64,000 bases of DNA, taken from Nitrospiraceae bacterium (GTDB taxonomy: Bacteria; Nitrospirota_A; Leptospirillia; Leptospirillales; Leptospirillaceae). A program made the translations under genes and the position numbers. The notes under the pieces are model-generated. The model saw only the letters and a list, made by a program, of their open reading frames with translations. It ran no database searches and had not been told where the DNA came from. Shown here one piece after another: positions 56,861 through 63,999 of the stretch (position 1 is its first letter; every line of letters begins with the position of its first letter). Where the stretch lies: assembly GCA_028064945.1 (NCBI GenBank), contig JAPTWQ010000010.1:9170-73169 (forward strand). The letters run 5' to 3'.

Positions 56861-57676
56861 CTAACGGTATCCATGGGCTTTCAGGAAATCCTGTGTTGGT
56901 TGTCCCAGAATGAAGGTTTCAAAGTCTCTGGCCGCTTTCAGGTGGGGGCTCGTCTTGATGATGGCCATCTTCTGGTCAAGATCGGGGACGCATCCCGGAG
57001 AAAGTTCGATGGAGCTCCCTTTCGAATGCCGGGAAAGAATCATGGCCTGGGCCTTGGACAGAAAGCCTGCATCGGCGGTTTTTGTTCTCATATATTGTGA
57101 AACCTGAGCCAGGGTGTTGGCATAAACGAGCTTTGTGCGAAGCGGAGTCCAGAGGTTCCGGGACTTGAGACATTTCATCCCCGCGTGGCCATAGGGAGCA
57201 AGGCGAGGATTGGCCAGTGCGATTTTCCGGATCCCGGAGTCCAGAAGGGTTGACGTTCCGATCTTGCCGTTTGTTTTTGGAGGCAGGGCCTTTTGCGAGA
57301 CCCAGAGGACAAGGATCCCCCTGGTATATGTTTTGACACTGTCTGCGATCACCCAGCCCTGTTTTGAGAGGTTCTCGGGAAAGGATGAATCGGCCGAAAG
57401 AAACAGGTCGAACGGAGCATGATGGCGAATCGCGATCGCGGACTCACCGGAAGAACTGTAGGAGATGCGCACTGTCACGTGCGTCTTTTTTGTAAAGTTG
57501 TGGGAGATTTCCGGCAAGACAGCCATCAGGTCGGCTGCGGCCGTGATCCTGAGCGTTTCTCCGAAGGCACTGGCCGGGACCCGTAAAAGCGAGACAGCGA
57601 TCAGCACAAAACACAGGAACAGGGTCATGAAAGGGCTGTCAGGGGTGAAGGACGTATTTCTGACAAGCTTGTTCAT
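56861..57676 (-). CDS. modA: Molybdate-binding periplasmic protein
   Basis: 271 residues from ATG 57676 with AAGGAAAAA upstream. The signal peptide ends near ASAFG (about residue 38). ITAAADLMAVLPEI and SYSSSGESAIAI are the oxyanion-binding motifs of ModA. It captures molybdate (or tungstate) for ModBC. It follows the HesA-like gene by 37 bases, so it is in the nif transcription unit. Confidence 0.92.
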   Translation of the reverse strand: MNKLVRNTSFTPDSPFMTLFLCFVLIAVSLLRVPASAFGETLRITAAADLMAVLPEISHNFTKKTHVTVRISYSSSGESAIAIRHHAPFDLFLSADSSFPENLSKQGWVIADSVKTYTRGILVLWVSQKALPPKTNGKIGTSTLLDSGIRKIALANPRLAPYGHAGMKCLKSRNLWTPLRTKLVYANTLAQVSQYMRTKTADAGFLSKAQAMILSRHSKGSSIELSPGCVPDLDQKMAIIKTSPHLKAARDFETFILGQPTQDFLKAHGYR

Positions 57677-57713
57677 CAGGATTTTTCCTTTCTCCAACGG
57701 AGGTAATTGATGA

Positions 57714-58451
57714 TCACAGACTCTGGCAGAAAGGACAGGCCTTGTGTCTGACCAGGGAGAAGTTCCTGGTCGACAGGTCCATCCCCTCGAAGAGGGTCAT
57801 CTGCTCTTCTGCCTGGGATCCATAGCCGGAGAGGATCCGGATGGCCAAAATGGCGGCCATCGCGCCAACCGTTCCCGAGATGGCTCCGAGAACGGGAAAA
57901 CCGAGCGGATCCCATTCCGGATCTCCTTCGGGAAAGACACATTCAAGACAGGCTCCCCGACCCGGTCGAAGATGGGCGACCATCCCTTCCGTGCCATTCA
58001 TTGCCGAGAAAATCAGGGATTTTTCGGAGACTGCCGACAGCCTGTTCAGGAGAAATCGTTCCTCAAAGTTTGTTCGTGCATCGATGACGATGTCCGCCGA
58101 TGAAAGAAGAGGGAGAAGATCGTTTGTCACCTTTGTGTCAAAGGCCTCGATATGGCAATCGGGAACCAGGCTCCTGAGCCGGTTGGCAGCCAGATGAACC
58201 CGACTTTTGCCGATTCCGTCAAAGCTCATGAGGGTCTGCCGGTTCAGGTCGGGAAGACAGAGCTCCCCCTCATGGACGAGAGTGATCTCCCGAACGCCGC
58301 CCATGACCAGATATTCCGCGATCACTCCTCCGATCCCTCCGATTCCGGCGAGAAAAACCCGGCTTCTGAACAGACGGTCCTGATGCTCCTGGCTCCATCC
58401 GGGAAGGTTCATCTGACGGGCTACTCGGGCATTTTCCAGAATGGCGGTCAT
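57714..58451 (-). CDS. HesA/MoeB/ThiF-family adenylyltransferase
   Basis: 245 residues. An E1-like fold: nucleotide motif GIGGIGGVIAEYL near residue 35, the arginine finger in DLNRQTL and aspartate in VIDARTNFEER. A CLEC sequence and a C-terminal CPFC pair may hold zinc. Such genes often accompany nif clusters as hesA, with a proposed role in sulfur or molybdenum cofactor chemistry. Here it joins nifV (four-base overlap) and modA. Substrate protein unknown. Confidence 0.8.
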   Translation of the reverse strand: MTAILENARVARQMNLPGWSQEHQDRLFRSRVFLAGIGGIGGVIAEYLVMGGVREITLVHEGELCLPDLNRQTLMSFDGIGKSRVHLAANRLRSLVPDCHIEAFDTKVTNDLLPLLSSADIVIDARTNFEERFLLNRLSAVSEKSLIFSAMNGTEGMVAHLRPGRGACLECVFPEGDPEWDPLGFPVLGAISGTVGAMAAILAIRILSGYGSQAEEQMTLFEGMDLSTRNFSLVRHKACPFCQSL

Positions 58452-59662
58452 AGCCTGTGTCCCAGTGGTTCCTGGAATCGTCCCTCGTTCGAATCCAGGA
58501 TGGCCATGAACTGGTTCAGAATCGTCTGTGCCGGAACAATTCCCTTGAGTTTCCATCCTTCTTCCCTCACAAGGGGAACCAGCCGGTCGAGAATCTCTTT
58601 CGACGGCCGATATCCCATGCGTTCCAGAACATTTTTGATCCCGGCCCGGCCTGTCTGGTGGGTCACGATGATTTTTCGCTTGGAACCCACAAGATCGGGG
58701 GGGAAAAGCTCATAATTGGCGGGATCCTTGATGACCCCGTCGACATGAATTCCCGAGGAATGATGAAAGATTCGCGAGCCGACCACCGGTCGATAGGGAG
58801 AGAGGGTTCTCCGGATAGCCCCATAAAGCCATCGGGAAATATGGGCAAGTCCCGGAAGGTCGATCGTTGAGGATTCGGGAAGCGACGGATCTCCCCTTTC
58901 GCAGGCCAGGGCAAAGGCCACCTCTTCCATGGCCGCATTTCCTGCGCGTTCTCCGACACCGGTCACTGTAGTGGAGAGATACCGGGCACCGGAATGATAA
59001 GCGGCAACCGTATTGGCGGTCGCCATACCCAAATCATTGTGGCAGTGGATCTCGATCGGAAGACCCTCTTTTGAAATCTCCTCAATTCTCCCAATCAGTT
59101 CGGCCGGATGGTGCTTTCCGACTGTGTCGCAGTAACGTACCCGGATTCCTCCGGACTCCCGGACGGCGGCGATAAACTCCTTCAGAAAATCCATGGGGGC
59201 CCTCGATCCGTCTTCAAGTCCGATCGAGACCCGGCACCCCTCGCCTGAGAGTTTGAGAACGGTTTTCCGGACCCGCTCGATAATGTCCGGCTGCCCCATG
59301 TTCTGGACTGAGGCCCGATGGGCATCCGATGTGGGAAAAGAGACATGGACCCTCTTGAAACCGAGCGTCAGTGCCGTCTCAAAATCGGTATCGAGTGGTC
59401 GCAGCCACGGGAAAAGTTCGACAGGAACCGGAAGGGAAAGCAAGGCCCGGAGATCCTCGACCTCGTGGTCTCCCAGACAGGGAGTTCCGACCTCGATTTC
59501 CCGAACGCCTATTCTTGCAAGGGTGGTAACGATGACCATTTTGGTGGGGCGATCAAAGAAAACCCCAGGCGACTGTCCGCCATCACGAATGGTCGTATCG
59601 ACAAAGACAGGATCGAAACCCGAATCCGCCTTGTTATGGACTTCTGTTCCCTCCTCGATCAT
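58448..59662 (-). CDS. nifV: Homocitrate synthase
   Basis: 404 residues. Condenses acetyl-CoA and 2-oxoglutarate to homocitrate, the organic ligand of FeMo-cofactor. HMGL-like TIM barrel with DTTIRDGGQSPG; the usual RDGEQ is RDGGQ, a Glu-to-Gly change. The metal motif is IHCHNDLGMA and VGERAGNAAM follows. Gene context (nif, mod) favours NifV over 2-isopropylmalate synthase, as does the absence of a leucine regulatory domain. Confidence 0.9.
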   Translation of the reverse strand: MIEEGTEVHNKADSGFDPVFVDTTIRDGGQSPGVFFDRPTKMVIVTTLARIGVREIEVGTPCLGDHEVEDLRALLSLPVPVELFPWLRPLDTDFETALTLGFKRVHVSFPTSDAHRASVQNMGQPDIIERVRKTVLKLSGEGCRVSIGLEDGSRAPMDFLKEFIAAVRESGGIRVRYCDTVGKHHPAELIGRIEEISKEGLPIEIHCHNDLGMATANTVAAYHSGARYLSTTVTGVGERAGNAAMEEVAFALACERGDPSLPESSTIDLPGLAHISRWLYGAIRRTLSPYRPVVGSRIFHHSSGIHVDGVIKDPANYELFPPDLVGSKRKIIVTHQTGRAGIKNVLERMGYRPSKEILDRLVPLVREEGWKLKGIVPAQTILNQFMAILDSNEGRFQEPLGHRL

Positions 59663-59704
59663 CTTGTGCCCTCCCCATCAGTTTTCCCTGAGTTGTAAAA
59701 CAGG

Positions 59705-59902
59705 TCAGGAAGACTGAGCTTTTTCGAAGGCTTCCTTGGCTTCGGCCCATTCCTGGTGTTTCAAAATCGCCTTTCTGGCCACTTCCTCAATTTTTTGGTA
59801 TGCCCCGGGAAGCTCCTCCGTCAGGTCGTGAAGCTCCATGGCTGTTTCAGATGCCTGACGTGCGAGTTTTCGGTACTTTCCTTCAAGTTCTTTCAGATCC
59901 AT
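59705..59902 (-). CDS. Nif-associated small helical protein (DUF683/CCE_0567 type)
   Basis: 65 residues starting MDLKELEGKYRKL, with AGGAGG upstream. Two amphipathic helices with a turn at DLTEELPGAYQ, the Rop-like dimer seen for this nif-linked family, which usually follows nifX. Role not established. The open frame extending to 59977 overlaps the ANTAR gene and is not coding. Confidence 0.82.
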   Translation of the reverse strand: MDLKELEGKYRKLARQASETAMELHDLTEELPGAYQKIEEVARKAILKHQEWAEAKEAFEKAQSS

Positions 59903-59936
59903 CGAGACCTCCTGACTGTTTGACGAAAAAACGGTT

Positions 59937-60557
59937 TTAGCGCCTATTGCCGGGGAGACCTTTTTCACCGGTTTCATGCTCCCTGTACATCAGATCCTCT
60001 CCGAACTCTCCTGACCGGGCCAGAATGTCGATGGCGACATCTTTCATCGACCGTCGCTTTTTCATGCTTTCTGCCCGGATGCGACGATAGGCATTGTCCT
60101 CGGAAAGACCTTCCTGCTTCACCAGAATCCATTTGGCCCGTTCGATGATCTTGCGCTCGAGCACCTCCTCCTTGAGTCTCTGGTTTTCCTCGCATACGGC
60201 GCAGAAGTCCCGGATATGGAAGACGGCTTCCTTGAACAGGGAGGCAAAGCGGAGGTCGCAAAACGGCTGCAGCATGACTCCGGTGAGACAATCCCGTCCC
60301 CCATGCTCATCCCTTCTCTCCATGAGAAGGATGATCGGTATGGGTGGCCCCCCTCCAACACTCTGGACAATCTGAAAGAAGGTTCCCAGGGATTCCCCCC
60401 GATCGAGAAGGATCCCGTCCACGCTCTCAGGGTCCGTCCTCGAAAGAAAGGCCTCAAGTGAAAGGACCAGAACCCTCTCCACTCCGATGGCGGTCAGCTC
60501 CCGGACGATTTCGGTGTGACGATTGGTGTCTTTTTGAACCAGAACGATCGTACTCAT
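59937..60557 (-). CDS. Response-regulator-like protein with ANTAR RNA-binding domain
   Basis: 206 residues. The N-terminal half (about 1-120) is a receiver-like fold with no clear complete phosphoacceptor set. A helical linker (ENQRLKEEVLERKIIERAK) leads to a C-terminal ANTAR domain (about 130-190) with AYRRIRAESMKKRRSM. ANTAR proteins, such as NasR and AmiR, bind twin RNA hairpins to prevent termination. It lies at the head of the nifV-mod transcript, just downstream of a terminator and a sigma-54-like promoter, so control of nif genes by antitermination is plausible. Confidence 0.85.
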   Translation of the reverse strand: MSTIVLVQKDTNRHTEIVRELTAIGVERVLVLSLEAFLSRTDPESVDGILLDRGESLGTFFQIVQSVGGGPPIPIILLMERRDEHGGRDCLTGVMLQPFCDLRFASLFKEAVFHIRDFCAVCEENQRLKEEVLERKIIERAKWILVKQEGLSEDNAYRRIRAESMKKRRSMKDVAIDILARSGEFGEDLMYREHETGEKGLPGNRR

Positions 60558-60594
60558 AATATGCCTCTTCCGGTTGAAGATTCAGAAGATAATC

Positions 60595-60609
60595 GCAAGT
60601 TCCATGCCT
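60595..60609 (-). promoter_or_regulatory. Sigma-54-type promoter of the ANTAR-nifV transcript
   Basis: Minus strand AGGCATGGAACTTGC: GG and GC separated by exactly 10 bases, with the surrounding GGCAT and TTGC matching the -24/-12 consensus. The start would be about 25 bases before the ANTAR start codon. Confidence 0.65.
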
Positions 60610-60638
60610 TCTTTGAAATATCCTGTTTGGGGCCACTT

Positions 60639-60656
60639 TACAGGCTTATCCCTGTA
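60639..60656. promoter_or_regulatory. Dyad element upstream of the sigma-54-type promoter
   Basis: TACAGG, six bases, then CCTGTA: a perfect inverted repeat centred about 65 bases before the predicted start of transcription. It may bind an activator, or form one of the hairpins recognised by ANTAR proteins if transcribed. It does not match the NifA TGT-N10-ACA site. Confidence 0.35.
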
Positions 60657-60669
60657 GGGAAATGGATCC

Positions 60670-60714
60670 ATAAAGACAAAAATGAATACCATTTTGTAAG
60701 AATGGTATTCATTT
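60670..60714 (-). terminator. Intrinsic terminator after nifI2
   Basis: A perfect stem of 14 bases (60680-60693 with 60701-60714) around a 7-base loop, followed on the minus strand by TTTTTGTCTTT. It lies 17 bases after the nifI2 stop. It separates the upstream nif genes from the ANTAR-nifV unit and is a candidate target for antitermination. Confidence 0.85.
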
Positions 60715-60730
60715 CAGAAGCCAAACCGGT

Positions 60731-61162
60731 CTACAAGACGGAATCTGTTCCGTGTTCACCTGTCCGGATACGAAGACTTTCCTCGATGGGGCTGACGAAG
60801 ATCTTTCCGTCACCCATCCAGCCTGTCCTGTTTACACTCATGATCAGATCGATCACCTCGTTTTTCATCGATGTCGGAACGACGATCTGGATCATCCTCT
60901 TGGGAATCCAGAACACGGGACGGGTCAACGAATGGGACAGTGCGAAAGACGCAGGGGTCAGATGGTTGACAATTTTGGAGACCGACTCATATTCGGCGGG
61001 AACCGCCCGATCGATATCGGTCATCACATTGCCTCCCTGGAGACCCCGTCCGTTGACCGTTGTCAGCGTCATCGCCCCAAGACCCATGGCATCGAGCCCC
61101 TTCATTGTGGGACCCACCTTGTCACGGCGCAAAATTGCAGTTATTTCGACCAGCATGCTCAC
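60731..61162 (-). CDS. nifI2: Nitrogenase-regulating PII-like protein NifI2
   Basis: 143 residues (start ATG 61162 or 61156), a GlnB-family trimer member. Compared with GlnB it has the longer, modified T-loop region typical of NifI2. The C-terminal PII signature is TGWMGDGKIFVSP. With NifI1 it forms a complex that inhibits dinitrogenase when nitrogen is plentiful and is relieved by 2-oxoglutarate and ATP in archaea. It lies 21 bases after nifI1. Confidence 0.88.
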   Translation of the reverse strand: MSMLVEITAILRRDKVGPTMKGLDAMGLGAMTLTTVNGRGLQGGNVMTDIDRAVPAEYESVSKIVNHLTPASFALSHSLTRPVFWIPKRMIQIVVPTSMKNEVIDLIMSVNRTGWMGDGKIFVSPIEESLRIRTGEHGTDSVL

Positions 61163-61183
61163 ATCTCCCTTTCCAGAAAGCGA

Positions 61184-61504
61184 TTATTCGGCTTTTGCCC
61201 CGGTTCTGATGGTATAGCTTTCTGTCACAGGCGAGACAAAAATCTTTCCATCCCCTTCGTAGCCCACAAAGGCTGCCTTCTGTATGACATCGATGATGAC
61301 AGGGACAGATTCATCCTCTGTGACAATCATGAGCATGACCTTGGGAAGTTCGTCATAATGGATCGGGCCAACGGTGATTCCTTTCTGTTTTCCGCGTCCA
61401 AACACATGCGTTTTTGTCAACGCGGGAAAACCTTTGGCTTCCAGTGCCAGAACCACGTCGTTTTCTTTCTCAGGACGAACAATTGCCCGAACCATTTTCA
61501 TCAT
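61184..61504 (-). CDS. nifI1: Nitrogenase-regulating PII-like protein NifI1
   Basis: 106 residues. GlnB-like, with MVRAIVRPEKENDV at the start, a T-loop segment around FGRGKQKGITVGP and the signature GYEGDGKIFVSP. The pair NifI1-NifI2, rather than GlnB/GlnK with amtB, indicates direct post-translational control of nitrogenase. In most known clusters the pair sits between nifH and nifD; here it follows nifW. Confidence 0.88.
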   Translation of the reverse strand: MMKMVRAIVRPEKENDVVLALEAKGFPALTKTHVFGRGKQKGITVGPIHYDELPKVMLMIVTEDESVPVIIDVIQKAAFVGYEGDGKIFVSPVTESYTIRTGAKAE

Positions 61505-61555
61505 TTTTTGCTCTCCATGGTGTTGTTGGGGTTGGATGCGTTATCAAGAATCGGG

Positions 61556-61888
61556 CTAATCCCGATCCTTTGTTCCTTCAGGGTGAAACTCCACATTGAA
61601 AACCTGAGCTTCATGCTGGAACACCTTGAACAGTTTTTCATCCTGTGCCGTTGCTGTCAGAAAGGTTTCATAGGCCATTTCAAGAGCCCTCCGGTAAGCT
61701 TCGCGCTTTTGTTCCGGAGAGCCGTCCGAAGGCCATTCCTTTTCGATCGCGTCACGGAACTGTCCGAATTTTTTCAGGATGTGCAGTCGATTGACATGGA
61801 CGACCTTTGGGTCAAATTCCACATTGAAAAAATGGAAATAGTCCTCGGCAGCGCTCAGTTTTCTGGATTCTTCTTCCCATACGACCAT
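61556..61888 (-). CDS. nifW: Nitrogenase-stabilizing/protective protein NifW
   Basis: 110 residues from ATG 61888, preceded by AGGAGG; the extra upstream frame is inside the ferredoxin gene. NifW hallmarks are a YFHFFNVEFDPKVV stretch, VNRLHILKKFG and a helical AYETFLTAT region. It protects the MoFe protein or aids its assembly. Lies between the nif ferredoxin and nifI1. Confidence 0.9.
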   Translation of the reverse strand: MVVWEEESRKLSAAEDYFHFFNVEFDPKVVHVNRLHILKKFGQFRDAIEKEWPSDGSPEQKREAYRRALEMAYETFLTATAQDEKLFKVFQHEAQVFNVEFHPEGTKDRD

Positions 61889-61920
61889 CAGAGACCTCCT
61901 GGTCCAAACGGAATTCTCCG

Positions 61921-62232
61921 TCAGGATGTTTGCATTTCCTTGTGTTGGTAGCACTTTTTGGGACACACCTTGGCACATGACTCACAGCCGATACACAATT
62001 CCGGATGAACGATGTTCATGACTTTCTTGTCGAGTTCGTCTTCGTTTTCAGCCGTAATGACCACCGCCTCTCCATCCTCGTCGATGCCCATGAGGGCCAG
62101 GATTCCCCGCCCGCAGACCTTGAAGCAGCGGCCACATCCGATGCACTTGTCGATGTCGATCGTTTCGACAAATCGCGGGGTCCAGGTCAGTTGACCTCTT
62201 GTGGTTCCCGTGACACAGGCCGATCCGTCCAT
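61921..62232 (-). CDS. fdxB: Nif-specific 2[4Fe-4S] ferredoxin (ferredoxin III, FdxB type)
   Basis: 103 residues from ATG 62232 with AGGAGGG upstream. Cluster motifs are CIGCGRCFKVC (followed by Gly instead of Pro, as in FdxB) and CIGCESCAKVC followed by Pro. Small electron carrier, probably for nitrogenase or cofactor assembly. Confidence 0.9.
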   Translation of the reverse strand: MDGSACVTGTTRGQLTWTPRFVETIDIDKCIGCGRCFKVCGRGILALMGIDEDGEAVVITAENEDELDKKVMNIVHPELCIGCESCAKVCPKKCYQHKEMQTS

Positions 62233-62266
62233 GGAAACCCTCCTTTCTTGACCGTTTTTCGATCGG

Positions 62267-63136
62267 TCAGTCTTTTCCGAGCACTTCCTTGAGTTTCGGG
62301 AGAAAAGTGCTGTTGAGAGCCAGGGGAAGAATCGAAATCCCTTCCTGCTCGTAGAAACGCCCTTCTTTTGGGAGCACGGCTCCGTCGGTGACGACAAAGT
62401 GCCGGTTTGAGGAGCGTTTCATGATCTGGCGGGCAAACATCCGGGTTGTCTGATCGTCAAAATGGCAACCGAGAAAAAGAAAGTGTTTGCCTGTCCGGTG
62501 GGTCTTGATCCACTCGGGAATGGGGGTCTGTATGTCGATTTCGGTCAGGACCTCGACAAAGTCGGCGTCGGAGACCAGCACCTCCACATTGGGAATCATC
62601 GTTCCGAACGGACGATAGAGGACATGATCAGAGGGAGAGACATGATCTGCCGGCTCCCACCCGTCTTTGGTCTTCCGGTCGATCCGGTACCATTTGTCCC
62701 TGTATTCCGCCTTGCTCACGGCGCTGATCTGGATCTCTCCCGTCCTGACCAGACACTTTGACGATATGGTTGAAAACCAGGTATCGACGACGAGAGGCAG
62801 GGGATATTCGGATAAAATCCGATGGACGGGAGCTTCGTCCGCGTCTTTTGTAAAAAGCTCCCCCATCAGGGACGTGAGTGTTTTCCTGTGCTTGTAGGAC
62901 TCTATATACTGGGCGGATTCGTGAAGCTTGCCTTTGAGCCGTCCGGGAACGGTAATTTTTTCACAAAGCCTTGCGCAGAGCTCAGGTTCGCTTGTCGGAA
63001 ATCCCGGAGGATTAACAAACAGGTCCGGCCCGAGATAGACGACAAGGGATCCATCCTTCCAAAACTTTGCAATTTCTCCGATGGTATTGGTCATCTCTTC
63101 CGGCGAAACTTCCATACTGGTTTGGACAATGGCCAT
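62267..63136 (-). CDS. SIR2-like domain protein in the nif operon
   Basis: 289 residues from ATG 63136 with GAGGGAAATC upstream. A SIR2_2-type Rossmann core: VVYLGPDLF (glycine loop) near residue 33, VVDTWFS in the NAD-site position of the usual TTNWD, and FLFLGCHFDDQTTR with the trailing helix. No zinc ribbon. Other SIR2_2 proteins are NAD hydrolases or regulators; here the surroundings are all nif genes, so a link to nitrogenase control or NAD status is possible but unproven. Confidence 0.75.
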   Translation of the reverse strand: MAIVQTSMEVSPEEMTNTIGEIAKFWKDGSLVVYLGPDLFVNPPGFPTSEPELCARLCEKITVPGRLKGKLHESAQYIESYKHRKTLTSLMGELFTKDADEAPVHRILSEYPLPLVVDTWFSTISSKCLVRTGEIQISAVSKAEYRDKWYRIDRKTKDGWEPADHVSPSDHVLYRPFGTMIPNVEVLVSDADFVEVLTEIDIQTPIPEWIKTHRTGKHFLFLGCHFDDQTTRMFARQIMKRSSNRHFVVTDGAVLPKEGRFYEQEGISILPLALNSTFLPKLKEVLGKD

Positions 63137-63144
63137 GATTTCCC

Positions 63145-63405
63145 TCATTCCCTGATTGCGAGCAAAATGCCGCCCGCTCTTTTTGAGTCGCTGATAACCG
63201 ATACGCAATGGTTCTGCGTATCGATGAAATGCAGGTCGATCGATCCGGATCTGCGGGCAGGTTCCTCTATGACGTCAGAGGCCGGAACGGCGATGAAGAC
63301 AATTCCGGGAAACTGCTCCTTCAAAAGAAGAAGCGTCCTCCGTCCCATTCCCTCCCAATGTTCGGCGACAACCGCCGTGACTTCGTCAAGCATTGTCTCC
63401 TCCAT
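63145..63405 (-). CDS. Small nif-associated protein of unknown function
   Basis: 86 residues, alpha/beta: a helix (LDEVTAVVAEHWEGM), a strand around GIVFIAVPASD and a final strand-rich part with SVISDSKRAGG. No Fe-S motif or membrane segment. Eight bases upstream of the SIR2-like gene and 24 after nifT, so part of the operon. I do not recognise a named family with confidence. Confidence 0.65.
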   Translation of the reverse strand: MEETMLDEVTAVVAEHWEGMGRRTLLLLKEQFPGIVFIAVPASDVIEEPARRSGSIDLHFIDTQNHCVSVISDSKRAGGILLAIRE

Positions 63406-63429
63406 CGTTCCTCCTCCATCTTTGCTTGC

Positions 63430-63639
63430 TCATCCCGAAACTTTCCGTGCCTCGACCGTAATCGGAAGAGATTGGCCATCGGTCAACTCGGGAAGCTCCA
63501 GCACCATTCCATTGGCCAAAGTGACATTTCCTCCGAACAAGGCTTCCTTGTCAGACTGGACGATCGGTTCTTCAAGGTCCTTTTTCGGGACATAGACTGA
63601 AAAAATACCGTCTGCATTTTTACGGACCATGACTTTCAC
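63430..63639 (-). CDS. nifT: Nitrogen fixation protein NifT/FixU
   Basis: 69 residues. Starts MKVMVRKNADGIFSVYVPKKDLEE, of typical NifT length, and continues into the FGGNVTLANGMVLELPEL region. A small beta-rich protein conserved in nif clusters; exact role unclear. Confidence 0.9.
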   Translation of the reverse strand: MKVMVRKNADGIFSVYVPKKDLEEPIVQSDKEALFGGNVTLANGMVLELPELTDGQSLPITVEARKVSG

Positions 63640-63699
63640 AGTCGGCCTTTCGTTTAAGGGTTCATGAAGAGAAAAGGTGGTTTCCGGATCATCCGGAAA

Positions 63700-63999
63700 T
63701 CAAAGGGTTTCTTCAGGATTCGGGCAAACAGGAAGAACCTGTGTGACGCGATCGTCCTTTGATTTCAGATATTGTTCGATCTGTTCGACAACCGCCCTTT
63801 TGTCCATGCAGGATTTCGTAAAGGGGCCCATGAGCCGGACGATGACCCGGCCATCGGTGGCAACACCGGCCAGCCGGACATCTCCTCCCGCAAGAATCAG
63901 CTCGCACCGGATGGGATCCATCACGCTGTGCAAAGACCAGTAGAAGTCGCCGACAAAGTCATCCCGGTCGGCATCCGGCTCTTCAAATATTTCGTCCAC
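63700..63999 (-). CDS. NifU C-terminal-like protein without the CxxC motif (may run off the edge)
   Basis: At least 99 residues. The core matches the NifU_C fold: ILAGGDVRLAGVATDGRVIVRLMGP, then a helix and DRVTQVLPV. In NifU/NfuA the segment after RLxG holds CxSC/CxxC that binds a [4Fe-4S] cluster; here it reads GPFTKSCMDK, with one cysteine only. So cluster assembly in the usual way is unlikely. A GTG at 63999 may be the start, but the frame is open to the edge. Confidence 0.6.
   Translation of the reverse strand: MDEIFEEPDADRDDFVGDFYWSLHSVMDPIRCELILAGGDVRLAGVATDGRVIVRLMGPFTKSCMDKRAVVEQIEQYLKSKDDRVTQVLPVCPNPEETL

Noticed and set aside
60610..60800. NifA upstream activator site (TGT-N10-ACA)
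   Set aside because: The only nearby TGT...ACA pair has a 13-base spacer.
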